Shown here: positions 1-6,079 of the stretch, one piece after another | Position numbering within the stretch: the stretch's first letter is position 1 | Layout of the letters: the number at the start of each line of letters is the position of its first letter | NCBI GenBank assembly: GCA_051881615.1 | Contig: JBJEQF010000017.1 | Location: 1-11,801 of the forward strand | Reading direction: 5' to 3' | Origin: CAMFTQ01 sp051881615 | GTDB taxonomy: Bacteria; Bacillota; Clostridia; Oscillospirales; Acutalibacteraceae | DNA length: 11,801 bases | Program-made: the position numbers and the translations under genes | The notes under the pieces: model-generated | The model's input: only the letters and a program-made list of their open reading frames with translations | Told to the model about the DNA's origin: nothing | Database searches by the model: none

Positions 1-86
1 ATCAGCAACAGTGCAATCACACCGGCAATTATGATATGATTTTTCTTGATAACTACACTGTCGCTTTTTGCGTGTTTACTATTCAT
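1..86 (-). CDS. Partial membrane protein, N-terminus only (possible efflux permease)
   Basis: Only the first 28 codons are in the window; the gene runs off the left edge. It starts at an ATG (84-86) preceded on the minus strand by a strong AAGGAGGG ribosome binding site (93-100). The ATG overlaps the TGA stop of the TetR gene as ATGA, so the two are translationally coupled and co-transcribed. The visible peptide has a short polar, lysine-containing head and then, from about residue 16, a run rich in Ile, Val, Ala and Leu that looks like a first membrane segment. Genes coupled behind a TetR repressor are often efflux pumps (MMPL/RND or ABC type), and this N-terminus would fit, but that is inferred from context. 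The family cannot be read from 28 residues. Confidence 0.7.
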   Translation of the reverse strand, partial: MNSKHAKSDSVVIKKNHIIIAGVIALLL

Positions 87-733
87 TCGTTTCCCTCCTT
101 ATTTTGTTCATCTGTCTGAAATTCTGCCTGTCTGAGTTCTTTTAATGACCTTGCTTTCGGGTTATATTTCATAACAAAGAGTTCAAGGGTTTCTTTCAGT
201 ACTTCTATCTGGGATTTCAGATAGAACTCATCCTCAAACAGTGCGTAGTGTACGCAGGCTCTGATTAGTATAAAAATAAGCGGCGTCAGCTTTTGATAAG
301 GAATACCGAGCTTTGGCTCTAAGCTTTTTGCGTATTCTGTGTAACGCTCGTCTACGCCCTTAAAGAACTTCTGACCGTATTCCCTGTATTTCGGATGGGT
401 ATAGACCTGATACATAAGGCGGTATTTCTTGCCGTGCTTTTTTGCCGTCCAGTAGGGTATCTCGTCGATAAACCGCCACAAATCCTCTACATCGGTGGGA
501 GCTTTCGCCATAAAGTCGTCCTCAACCTTACTCATACAGTATTCGGTGGATTGGATAATGAGATCATCTAAATCCTTGAAATATGTATAAATCATAGATG
601 TGTTGTACCCGCAATGCCTTGCCAAGGAACGAACACCTGTGCCGTGCAGTCCCAAATCGGCAAAGCCGTTGAAGCACTTTTTCATAAGCTCAACCTTTTT
701 AGCGTTCCATTGCTCTTCTGTGTAATTAGCCAT
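83..733 (-). CDS. TetR/AcrR-family transcriptional regulator
   Basis: A 216-residue protein of normal TetR length. The N-terminal DNA-binding domain spans about residues 8-55. It contains a helix-turn-helix with the family pattern: a G-x-G-V-R-S-L-A-R stretch at about 31-39, then the recognition helix and the aromatic I-Y-T-Y-F-K-D turn at about 48-54. The remaining 160 residues are mostly helical and would form the ligand-binding and dimerisation domain, rich in Tyr and Phe as expected for a hydrophobic inducer pocket. The start at 731-733 is supported by AAGGAG seven bases upstream (741-746). The stop overlaps the start of the downstream membrane-protein gene (ATGA), so it probably represses its own operon. 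A dyad just upstream (749-770) overlaps the predicted transcription start and fits an autoregulatory operator. The ligand is unknown. Confidence 0.92.
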   Translation of the reverse strand: MANYTEEQWNAKKVELMKKCFNGFADLGLHGTGVRSLARHCGYNTSMIYTYFKDLDDLIIQSTEYCMSKVEDDFMAKAPTDVEDLWRFIDEIPYWTAKKHGKKYRLMYQVYTHPKYREYGQKFFKGVDERYTEYAKSLEPKLGIPYQKLTPLIFILIRACVHYALFEDEFYLKSQIEVLKETLELFVMKYNPKARSLKELRQAEFQTDEQNKEGNE

Positions 734-748
734 CTAATCGCTCCTTCT

Positions 749-770
749 ATTCAAGACATTCGTTCTGAAT
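749..770 (-). promoter_or_regulatory. Candidate TetR operator (imperfect dyad)
   Basis: This 22-bp imperfect palindrome has outer arms ATTCA/TGAAT and inner AC/GT pairs, so 7 of 11 position pairs are complementary. It lies between the -10 box and the ribosome binding site of the tetR gene and covers the expected transcription start. Its size and position are typical of TetR-family autoregulatory operators. Binding is inferred, not shown. Confidence 0.5.
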
Positions 771-774
771 AAAT

Positions 775-803
775 AGTATACCATCTTTGGGATAAAAAAT
801 CAA
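775..803 (-). promoter_or_regulatory. Sigma-A promoter of the tetR operon
   Basis: On the minus strand there is TTGATT (798-803), a 17-bp spacer and TATACT (775-780). This is 4/6 and 5/6 to consensus with ideal spacing. Transcription should start near 768, inside the candidate operator, leaving a leader of about 35 nt before the tetR start. Confidence 0.75.
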
Positions 804-1134
804 TATGTTTCGTGATTTTTATATAGGTGATTTGAGTCGATAAATTTATGACATTTCAAATTATGGCAATTTATATTTTGTTTATAATCCTCCAAAAATA
901 TTTTCAGTCGGACAAACGATAAGCGAATTTAGGCTGTTTTTTAGTATTTTGTGTGCAATTTTTAAAAATGACTGCATTTTTGAAGTTTTGAGTGTTCATT
1001 AAGCCGCTTACTGACTGCGGTTTTGACAGCACTTTATCTTAATTCAAGTGTTTTTAAATTAACTCAAATTAACTGAGCAACAGCTCATAGCTCCAGTGTT
1101 TAAGCCATTTTAGAGCACTTTAAGAAAATTTGGC
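804..1134. other. A/T-rich intergenic stretch without a recognised gene
   Basis: No open frame here has a ribosome binding site and start codon on either strand. The only small structures seen are a tandem pair of a 10-mer (AAATTAACTC at 1056-1065 and AAATTAACTG at 1066-1075), a small TGAGC/GCTCA hairpin around 1073-1086 and a weak CCGC/GCGG pair near 1004-1020. None has a T-run that would make it a terminator. Confidence 0.6.
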
Positions 1135-1168
1135 AAAAAAATAAACGGTGGCTGAAAAACCACCGTTT
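1135..1168 (-). terminator. Rho-independent terminator of tRNA-Pro
   Basis: On the minus strand a perfect 9-bp stem (AAACGGTGG/CCACCGTTT, 1160-1168 with 1143-1151) has an 8-nt loop. It is followed by an A and a run of seven T (1135-1141). It begins two bases after the encoded CCA end of the tRNA, so it closes a single-tRNA transcript. Confidence 0.9.
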
Positions 1169-1169
1169 T

Positions 1170-1246
1170 TGGTCGAGGTGACAGGACTTGAACCTGCGGC
1201 ATCTTGGTCCCAAACCAAGCACTCTACCAAACTGAGTTACACCTCG
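1170..1246 (-). tRNA. tRNA-Pro (anticodon TGG)
   Basis: This 77-nt cloverleaf includes a genome-encoded CCA. The acceptor stem is CGAGGTG/CACCTCG (1240-1246 with 1174-1180). It has a D-arm ACTC/GAGT, an anticodon stem CTTGG/CCAAG with loop TTTGGGA giving anticodon TGG, and a T-arm GCAGG/CCTGT with loop TTCAAGT (one G-U pair). The discriminator base is A. TGG reads CCA and, by wobble, other Pro codons. It has its own consensus promoter and terminator. Confidence 0.97.
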
Positions 1247-1286
1247 AAAGCTTGTATTTAAAATATATGTCACTTACGACTGTATG

Positions 1287-1315
1287 ATTATATCATTATC
1301 ATATAGAGATGTCAA
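1287..1315 (-). promoter_or_regulatory. Consensus promoter of tRNA-Pro
   Basis: A perfect TTGACA (1310-1315) is followed by a 17-bp spacer and a perfect TATAAT (1287-1292). The -10 is also preceded by TG one base away (extended -10). This is the best promoter in the window and matches the high demand for a stable RNA. The predicted start is near 1280, giving a leader of about 33 nt before the mature tRNA. Confidence 0.92.
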
Positions 1316-1469
1316 GGGCTTTCCGACAATTTTAAAAATTCTTTTCTGATTCTTTTCTGCAATTCATTTCTGCGTTGCAAATAATGTAAAAAGCTTTGGC
1401 CAGTTTTTATTTGCGTCTTTAGCTGCCGCTTGCCGTTTCTTTGCTTCTTGTGTTTTGAATTAAATAATC
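1316..1469. other. Intergenic stretch, no gene recognised
   Basis: A/T-rich sequence upstream of the tRNA-Pro promoter. A minus-strand frame is open from 1467 to 1312 but has no usable start codon or ribosome binding site. A short direct repeat of CTTTTCTG lies around 1340-1360. Nothing else is supported. Confidence 0.5.
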
Positions 1470-1543
1470 AAGAGAAGTACTTCTTTCTTTGGTTAATGTT
1501 TTACAGCGATTTCATTATACCATATTTTGAAGTAACTTCTCTT
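1470..1543. repeat. Paired dyads forming a long imperfect inverted repeat
   Basis: Left arm 1470-1483 and right arm 1529-1543 are complementary over 14 bp with one bulged T, separated by 45 bp. Each arm is itself palindromic: AGAAGTACTTCT (1473-1484, perfect 12 bp) and GAAGTAACTTC (1529-1539, odd-centred). On the plus strand the right arm runs into six T (1542-1547), so the whole could act as a long-loop terminator. Alternatively the arms are two copies of an operator. A minus-strand TGGTATAAT (1514-1522), an extended -10 motif, lies between them, but with no good -35. Neither reading is proven, and no gene is clearly served by it. Confidence 0.5.
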
Positions 1544-1576
1544 TTTTATTGGGTCATATCATTTTGATACTTATAC

Positions 1577-1715
1577 CTAATTAAAAACTTTATAAGATTT
1601 TTGAGCAGATTTTTTGTAAGCCCTGTGAGATTTCGCAGGAAGGCTGACGCCGCCCACAGACAGCTTGCGACGTATGGCGAAAATATGCCGAAAGGATATT
1701 TTAGGATTTAATTAG
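1577..1715. repeat. 139-bp palindrome-ended intergenic element (MITE-like or structured RNA)
   Basis: The element is bounded by perfect 9-bp inverted ends, CTAATTAAA (1577-1585) and TTTAATTAG (1707-1715). Its core is clearly richer in G+C than the flanks and can form several hairpins. One is CCTGTGA/TCGCAGG with a GATT loop (1623-1640). Another is AAAATAT/ATATTTT with a GG/CC extension near the right end. It has no open reading frame and I see no convincing target-site duplication. The structure resembles a small non-autonomous mobile repeat or a structured intergenic RNA element. Copy number elsewhere cannot be judged from this window. Confidence 0.5.
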
Positions 1716-1774
1716 ATATTAGTATGATATACACGCCCGTTTTTTATATTTATCTCACGATATTGTCATTTTTT

Positions 1775-1796
1775 CTTGAACACACCTTGAACATAC
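1775..1796. repeat. Short tandem repeat with 11-bp period
   Basis: Two copies of an 11-mer differ at one base: CTTGAACACAC (1775-1785) and CTTGAACATAC (1786-1796). A third partial CTTGG follows at 1797. It lies directly downstream of the sigG stop codon. No hairpin or terminator is evident here. Function unknown; it may be chance or a protein-binding site on one face of the helix. Confidence 0.5.
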
Positions 1797-1801
1797 TTGG
1801 C

Positions 1802-2584
1802 TTATATTTCTTTCTTTATCTTTTCAATAGCTGTTTTTTCTATTCTGCTTACCTGTGCCTGAGAAATGCCTATTTCCTGCGCAACCTCCATCTGTGTTTT
1901 GCCCATAAAAAATCGCAGTCCGAGTATTTTCTTTTCTCTGTCGCCGAGGCTTGCCATCGCCTCCTTTATTGCTATTTCATCAAGCCAGTCGTTGTCGTCG
2001 CTGACGTCGCCCACCTGATCCATTACATATATTGTATCGTTCCCGTCATTGAAAACAGGCTCGTACAGCGACATCGGCGCAACTATTGATTCAAGTGCCA
2101 GCACCACGTTTTCCTTTGGGATTTTCATAAGCTCTGCTATTTGCTCCACTGTCGGCTCTTTGTTGTATTTTGCCGTCAGCTCCTCCTTTATCTGCATTGC
2201 GTGGTATGCTGTGTCACGCATTGAGCGTGTTACCTTGATTGCGTTGTTGTCACGCAGATAACGGCGGATTTCGCCTATAATCATAGGTACGCCGTATGTT
2301 GAAAAGCGTACGTCAAGGTCTGCGTTGAAGTTGTCTATCGCCTTGATTAGTCCGATTACGCCGACCTGAAACAAATCGTCGGGGTTTTCTCCTCTGCCTG
2401 CAAAGCGTTGGACTACCGACAGAACAAGTCGCAAATTGCCGTTTATCATTTTTTCTCTTGCCGTCTTTTTTTCGCTTTCACTGCCGTTTTTGATGATTTT
2501 TAACAGCTCTCTTTTCTCTGACTCCTTTAAAACCTTGAGCTGTGATGTGTTCACTCCGCATATTTCTACCTTGCTGTACTGCAA
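1802..2584 (-). CDS. sigG: RNA polymerase sporulation sigma factor SigG
   Basis: This 260-residue sigma-70 family factor drives late forespore gene expression during endospore formation. The N-terminus carries the SigG signature KVEICGVNTSQLKVL (about 5-19). Region 2 follows at about 45-115, with NGNLRLVLSV, the DDLFQVGVIGLIKAIDNF helix and FSTYGVPMIIGEIRRYLRD. Region 3 is at about 120-190 and the region 4 helix-turn-helix (KTQMEVAQEIGISQAQVSRIEK) is at about 229-250. Asn48 aligns with B. subtilis Asn45, a residue linked to control by the anti-sigma factor Gin/CsfB. Two adjacent TTG codons (2587 and 2584) could start it. I prefer 2584, seven bases after the GGGGG ribosome binding site (the other has only four); the difference is one Leu. 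No spoIIGA or sigE lies upstream, unlike in Bacillus. The ribosome binding site is buried in a strong hairpin. Confidence 0.96.
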   Translation of the reverse strand: MQYSKVEICGVNTSQLKVLKESEKRELLKIIKNGSESEKKTAREKMINGNLRLVLSVVQRFAGRGENPDDLFQVGVIGLIKAIDNFNADLDVRFSTYGVPMIIGEIRRYLRDNNAIKVTRSMRDTAYHAMQIKEELTAKYNKEPTVEQIAELMKIPKENVVLALESIVAPMSLYEPVFNDGNDTIYVMDQVGDVSDDNDWLDEIAIKEAMASLGDREKKILGLRFFMGKTQMEVAQEIGISQAQVSRIEKTAIEKIKKEI

Positions 2585-2585
2585 C

Positions 2586-2633
2586 AAAAATCCCCCTTGG
2601 CTGATACTTTTGTTACAAGTATTGCCAAAGGGG
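2586..2633 (-). terminator. Strong hairpin: rmuC terminator that also masks the sigG ribosome binding site
   Basis: On the minus strand a 10-bp stem (2624-2633 with 2592-2601, nine Watson-Crick pairs and one G-U) continues through a small internal loop into a 6-bp ATACTT/AAGTAT stem with a 7-nt loop. It is followed by A and five T (2586-2590). It starts 29 nt after the rmuC stop, so it can terminate rmuC transcription. The 3' arm contains the GGGGG Shine-Dalgarno of sigG (2592-2596), so any readthrough RNA would have this site paired. I found no convincing sigma-F or sigma-G promoter between the genes; a GTATA at 2664-2668 is the only -35-like hint. Confidence 0.8.
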
Positions 2634-2662
2634 ACTAAACAAATTCAGTTTTTGATTATTTT

Positions 2663-3940
2663 TTATACATCAACAATATCATCGTCAATGCTGTCTGTCA
2701 GTGATGCTGTCGTCTGCACACGGCTCAGCTTTCGCTGAATTTGTCTTGTTCGCACACCTACCAGCTTATCAAGCTCGTCGTTTGCCTGCTTTAGTCTGTT
2801 CTGAGTTGACGCAAGCACCTTTGCGAAGGTGTCAAATTCAGCCTTGACCTGACTTAAAACCTCCCACACCTCTGCGCTTCGCTTTTGTACGGCAAGCGTT
2901 TTAAAGCCCATTTGCAGGCTGTTTAAGAGTGCCGCCATTGTACTCGGTCCTGCAATATTTACCTTGTAATCACGCTGTAGGACCTCTACCATTCCTCTGT
3001 TTACAACCTCGCTGTATAAGCCCTCAAACGGCAAAAACATAATTGCAAATTCTGTTGTGTTGGGCGGGTCTATGTATTTATCACGAATATCCTTTGCTTC
3101 GCTCTTTATTGTGTTTATAAGCGTTTTGGCGGCAAGCTCTATCTGCTCCTTTGAACCGCTTTCGTATGCGTCACGCAGTGCACCGTAGCTGTCGCCGGGG
3201 AATTTTGAGTCAATCGGCAGATAAATAAAGCCGTCGTCCTCGGCAGGGAGCTTTACGGCAAACTCTACCACCGTTTTACTGCCCTTTTTAGTCGACACGT
3301 TTTCTTCGTACTGCTCAGGTGCTAAGATTTCCTTTAGTATTGCCGAAAGCTGAATTTCGCCCATAATTCCTCTTGTCTTGACGTTTGACAAAACCTTTTT
3401 CAGATCGCCCACGCCGACAGCGAGATTCTGCATTTCTCCGAGTCCCTTGTAAACCTGCTCCAATCGCTCGTTTACAAGCGAGAACGATTTATTCAGCTTA
3501 TCGTCAAGCGTTTTCTGCATCTTTTCGTCAACCGTTACACGCATCTGCTCCAGCTTTTTGTTGTTCTCCTCCTGCAAATAGGCAAGGCGCTGTTCCATTG
3601 TATTGCGAATAAGCTCGAGCTTCTGCTCGTTTTCAAGCGAAAAGGTTTTCAGCCTGTTTTCAAGCGTTTGCAGTCTTTCGTTCTGATTTTGTGAGGAAGT
3701 CTGCTGATTTGAAGAAATCATATCTCCCATATTTTTCACAGACTGCTGTGTTGATAAAAGCAGCTCGCTTCTGAGTGCGTTCTGATTTTTTTCTATTCTT
3801 TCAGTCAGACTGTCGCCGAACTCCTTAAAAGCGGCTGTCTGATCATTGCTTTCTTTCTTTTTTGAGATAACGAGAAAAATCACTAAGCAAAGCATAACAG
3901 CCGTTACCGCCGATAAAACCGCCAAAAGAACCGTTTCCAT
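2663..3940 (-). CDS. rmuC: RmuC-family DNA recombination protein
   Basis: A 425-residue protein with the full RmuC layout. A single N-terminal membrane segment (about 3-25) is followed by a long Gln/Glu/Lys-rich coiled coil (about 35-170) and the RmuC domain (about 175-400). Hallmarks are the VKTRGIMGEIQL stretch (about 187-198), LPIDSKFP (241-248), EFAIMFLPFEGLYSEVV (297-313) and AGPSTMAALLNSLQMGF (330-346). The D-x-K of IDSK and upstream acidic residues agree with the restriction-endonuclease-like fold proposed for the family. In E. coli, RmuC limits recombination at inverted repeats; its biochemical activity is not well defined. The ATG start has GGAGGT six bases upstream (3947-3952). It has its own promoter and is followed by the hairpin before sigG. 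Nothing looks truncated. Confidence 0.95.
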   Translation of the reverse strand: METVLLAVLSAVTAVMLCLVIFLVISKKKESNDQTAAFKEFGDSLTERIEKNQNALRSELLLSTQQSVKNMGDMISSNQQTSSQNQNERLQTLENRLKTFSLENEQKLELIRNTMEQRLAYLQEENNKKLEQMRVTVDEKMQKTLDDKLNKSFSLVNERLEQVYKGLGEMQNLAVGVGDLKKVLSNVKTRGIMGEIQLSAILKEILAPEQYEENVSTKKGSKTVVEFAVKLPAEDDGFIYLPIDSKFPGDSYGALRDAYESGSKEQIELAAKTLINTIKSEAKDIRDKYIDPPNTTEFAIMFLPFEGLYSEVVNRGMVEVLQRDYKVNIAGPSTMAALLNSLQMGFKTLAVQKRSAEVWEVLSQVKAEFDTFAKVLASTQNRLKQANDELDKLVGVRTRQIQRKLSRVQTTASLTDSIDDDIVDV

Positions 3941-3974
3941 ATTTTTACCTCCGATTGATTATTTGTCTGATGTA

Positions 3975-4003
3975 ATAATAACATCGTAAAAATCAATCGT
4001 CAA
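3975..4003 (-). promoter_or_regulatory. Sigma-A promoter of rmuC
   Basis: On the minus strand there is TTGACG (3998-4003), a 17-bp spacer and TATTAT (3975-3980), each 5/6 to consensus. The predicted start is near 3968, about 28 nt before the rmuC start. It lies between the S1-domain gene and rmuC, so rmuC can be expressed independently. I see no clear terminator between the two genes. Confidence 0.8.
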
Positions 4004-4036
4004 GGCGTAAAAAAAGCACAGGGCGATAAACGGTAC

Positions 4037-4963
4037 TCAGTCTGTAAATTTTGTCGCAACATATTTATCGCATTTTTCGGGGGAATATACAAATTCATCT
4101 ATATGACTGCCCTTAAAAAAATAGTGCGGTCTTGTCGGATTATACTTATAATCAAAGGTATCAATAATTATCAGCTTGATTTTCATTTTTTCGGGAATAA
4201 TGCTTTTTATGTAAACGCTTGCCTGCTGTCCCTGCCTTACGCCGTCCTTACTCTCGGCAAGACCTGCAAGGTTCGGCGCAAGCTCCACAAAAGCACCGTA
4301 GCTTTCAACAGAACGCACTATGCCGGCAACCGTTTCGCCCTGTCTGAATTTCTGTGCGTTTTGCTCCCACGTGCCTAACAGCTCCTTGTGACTTAGGCTA
4401 ATTCTGCCGTTTTCTATTGATTTAACAACAGCCTTGATGTCCATTCCTATTTCAAAACGCTCTCGGGGATGCTCTATTCTTGAAACGGATATGGTGTCAA
4501 TGGGCATAAGTGCCGCTATTCCGCAGCCTATATCGGCAAATGCTCCGAAATTTTCAAGGTGCGTTATACGCGCGTCTATAATATCGCCGATTTTAAGCTT
4601 GTTTATGTACGACTCTCTGCACATTCTTTGCGCCTTTTCACGAGAAAGTACTGCAAGCGTATTTCCGTTTTCGTCCTTTTCTATGGCGGTCACTACAAAG
4701 CACACAGGTCTGTTCACACGTGAAATCACCGCTATATCTCTGACAACTCCCTCTTTTATGCCGAGCGCACCCTCTTCTCTTGGGATAATGCCCTTTATGC
4801 CGCCTAAGTCAACTATCAGATTGTGCTGTGAGTCGCAGACAGTTGCTCTTGCCTCAAGTATTTTATTCTCCTTGCAGGCATTTGTAAGCATTGTCAGCGA
4901 TTTGACTGCATTTTTATTTTCGGTCGTATTGATAAGCCATCCCTCGGGTAAAAATTCATTCAT
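4037..4963 (-). CDS. S1 RNA-binding domain protein (three S1 repeats, RpsA-like)
   Basis: A 308-residue protein built of three S1 (OB-fold) RNA-binding repeats. Repeat 1 is at about 35-108 (LIVDLGGIKGIIPREE), repeat 2 at about 122-194 (GDIIDARITHLENFGAFADIG, then GRISLSHKELLG) and repeat 3 at about 207-268 (GETVAGIVRSVESYGAFVELAP). Repeats 2 and 3 carry the classic V-x-x-x-x-x-x-G-A-F core. A C-terminal tail of about 38 residues rich in aromatic and basic residues matches no domain I know. This resembles the short RpsA-like S1 proteins of Clostridia, some of which are fused to IspH. Here it stands alone, and it is too short to be a full ribosomal protein S1. A role in mRNA binding or translation is inferred. 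The ATG is supported by GGAGG seven bases upstream (4971-4975). Confidence 0.88.
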   Translation of the reverse strand: MNEFLPEGWLINTTENKNAVKSLTMLTNACKENKILEARATVCDSQHNLIVDLGGIKGIIPREEGALGIKEGVVRDIAVISRVNRPVCFVVTAIEKDENGNTLAVLSREKAQRMCRESYINKLKIGDIIDARITHLENFGAFADIGCGIAALMPIDTISVSRIEHPRERFEIGMDIKAVVKSIENGRISLSHKELLGTWEQNAQKFRQGETVAGIVRSVESYGAFVELAPNLAGLAESKDGVRQGQQASVYIKSIIPEKMKIKLIIIDTFDYKYNPTRPHYFFKGSHIDEFVYSPEKCDKYVATKFTD

Positions 4964-5042
4964 TTTAAAGCCTCCGTATTTTGGGTATTAGTTTAATAAT
5001 TGCATTTATTGTACTGAAAAATTTTATGAAACCGAAGGCGAT

Positions 5043-5071
5043 AATATAACCTGCGGTGACGGCTGTGTGAA
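5043..5071 (-). promoter_or_regulatory. Candidate promoter of the S1-domain gene
   Basis: On the minus strand there is TTCACA (5066-5071), a 17-bp spacer and TATATT (5043-5048), each 5/6 to consensus. The predicted start is near 5036, giving a leader of about 73 nt. It points away from the cyclophilin promoter, so the 225-bp gap between the two genes is a divergent control region. Confidence 0.65.
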
Positions 5072-5097
5072 ATTTTTTTAAAAATTAAAGAAATATA

Positions 5098-5126
5098 TTG
5101 CAAAAGGTGAATAATTATTATACAAT
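5098..5126 (+). promoter_or_regulatory. Promoter of the cyclophilin/HAD operon
   Basis: TTGCAA (5098-5103, 4/6) is followed by a 17-bp spacer and TACAAT (5121-5126, 5/6). The predicted start is near 5133, about 56 nt before the gene. A second TATAAT at 5165-5170 is too close to the ribosome binding site and lacks a -35. Confidence 0.65.
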
Positions 5127-5188
5127 TAGCCTGTATTTATCTGCATATTCTGCAAATAAAACTATATAATCTGAAAGGAATAACAAAA

Positions 5189-6055
5189 ATGAAAAAATTC
5201 TTTAGCATAATTCTTTCCTCCGTAATCGTTGCATCTGCTGCACTTTGCTTTGCAGGCTGTAATCAGGAGGTTACTATGGATACTGTTGACACTTCCTTCC
5301 TCGGCAAGGACGCAGCTGTTAAGGAAGACGGAGAGCATCAGGCAGGCTATCAGCTTGAAATGCCCGAAAAAGGCGATACTATCGCAATTCTGCACACAAA
5401 TATGGGCGACATCACGTGGAGATTTTTCCCCGAGAACGCACCGAAAACAGTTCAGAACTTTATTGACCTTGCAAAGGCAGGCAAATATGACAACTCAATT
5501 TTCCACCGCGTTATAAATAACTTTATGATTCAGGGCGGCGACTACGAAAACGCAAACGGAACAGGCGGCAAGGCTGCAAACGGCGGTCAGTTTGAGGACG
5601 AGTTCTGCAACAAGCTGTTTAACATAAGAGGCTCTGTTGCTATGGCAAACTCAGGCAAGGACACAAACGGCAGTCAGTTCTTCATCAATCAGGCAACAGC
5701 CGAATCCTTCTCAGGCTTTACTTCTTACGAGGAAAGCTGGAAGGTTGCACGTAACATTATTGCGCAGTATGTAAATCAGAACAAGCAGGACGACATAGCA
5801 AAAATCAACGGTCTTAGCTTTTACAACCCGACTATAGTACCCGATGATGTTAAAAAGCTCTATGAGGAAAACGGCGGTAACCCGTATCTTGACGGCGCAT
5901 TCAACGCAGCCGACAAGGGACACACCGTTTTTGCACAGGTTATAGATGGTATGGACGTTGTGGATAAGATTGCAAAGACTGAGGTTGACCAGAGCAATAT
6001 GCCGAAAACTCCCGTTGTAATAAACACGGTAGAAATCACAACATATCAGGGATAA
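5189..6055 (+). CDS. Cyclophilin-type peptidyl-prolyl cis-trans isomerase, lipoprotein
   Basis: This 288-residue cyclophilin should act outside the membrane, helping exported proteins fold by isomerising X-Pro bonds. The N-terminus is a lipoprotein signal: KK, a hydrophobic core and the lipobox FAGC with Cys24 as the lipidation site. The cyclophilin domain runs from about residue 63 to the end. Expected active-site positions are present: FHRV (Arg107), FMIQGGD (112-118) and GSQFFI (161-166). Between GSQFFI and the GHTVFAQVIDGMDVVD strand (244-259) lies an insertion of about 70 residues, rich in charged residues and Tyr/Asn. There, the usual Trp of the W-L-D-G motif appears as Tyr (YLDG, 233-236). 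Otherwise it looks like an active enzyme. The ATG follows AAAGGAA by about nine bases. A HAD phosphatase gene follows after 24 bp in the same operon. Confidence 0.95.
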   Translation: MKKFFSIILSSVIVASAALCFAGCNQEVTMDTVDTSFLGKDAAVKEDGEHQAGYQLEMPEKGDTIAILHTNMGDITWRFFPENAPKTVQNFIDLAKAGKYDNSIFHRVINNFMIQGGDYENANGTGGKAANGGQFEDEFCNKLFNIRGSVAMANSGKDTNGSQFFINQATAESFSGFTSYEESWKVARNIIAQYVNQNKQDDIAKINGLSFYNPTIVPDDVKKLYEENGGNPYLDGAFNAADKGHTVFAQVIDGMDVVDKIAKTEVDQSNMPKTPVVINTVEITTYQG

Positions 6056-6079
6056 TTTAATCCGATTGAGGTTTTAGCT

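Noticed and set aside
1312..1467. Minus-strand open frame of 51 codons with a Lys/Arg/Gln-rich product
   Set aside because: It has no ATG, GTG or well-placed TTG start and no ribosome binding site. It is bounded by stops, the composition follows from A-rich DNA, and its 3' end overlaps the tRNA-Pro promoter.
1724..2089. Plus-strand frame of 121 codons
   Set aside because: It is mostly antisense to sigG, has no ribosome binding site and an unconvincing Cys/Tyr/Phe-rich product.
4434..4991. Plus-strand frame of 185 codons
   Set aside because: It is antisense to the S1-domain gene, whose frame has clear domain matches. The Ser/Pro-rich product is a shadow.
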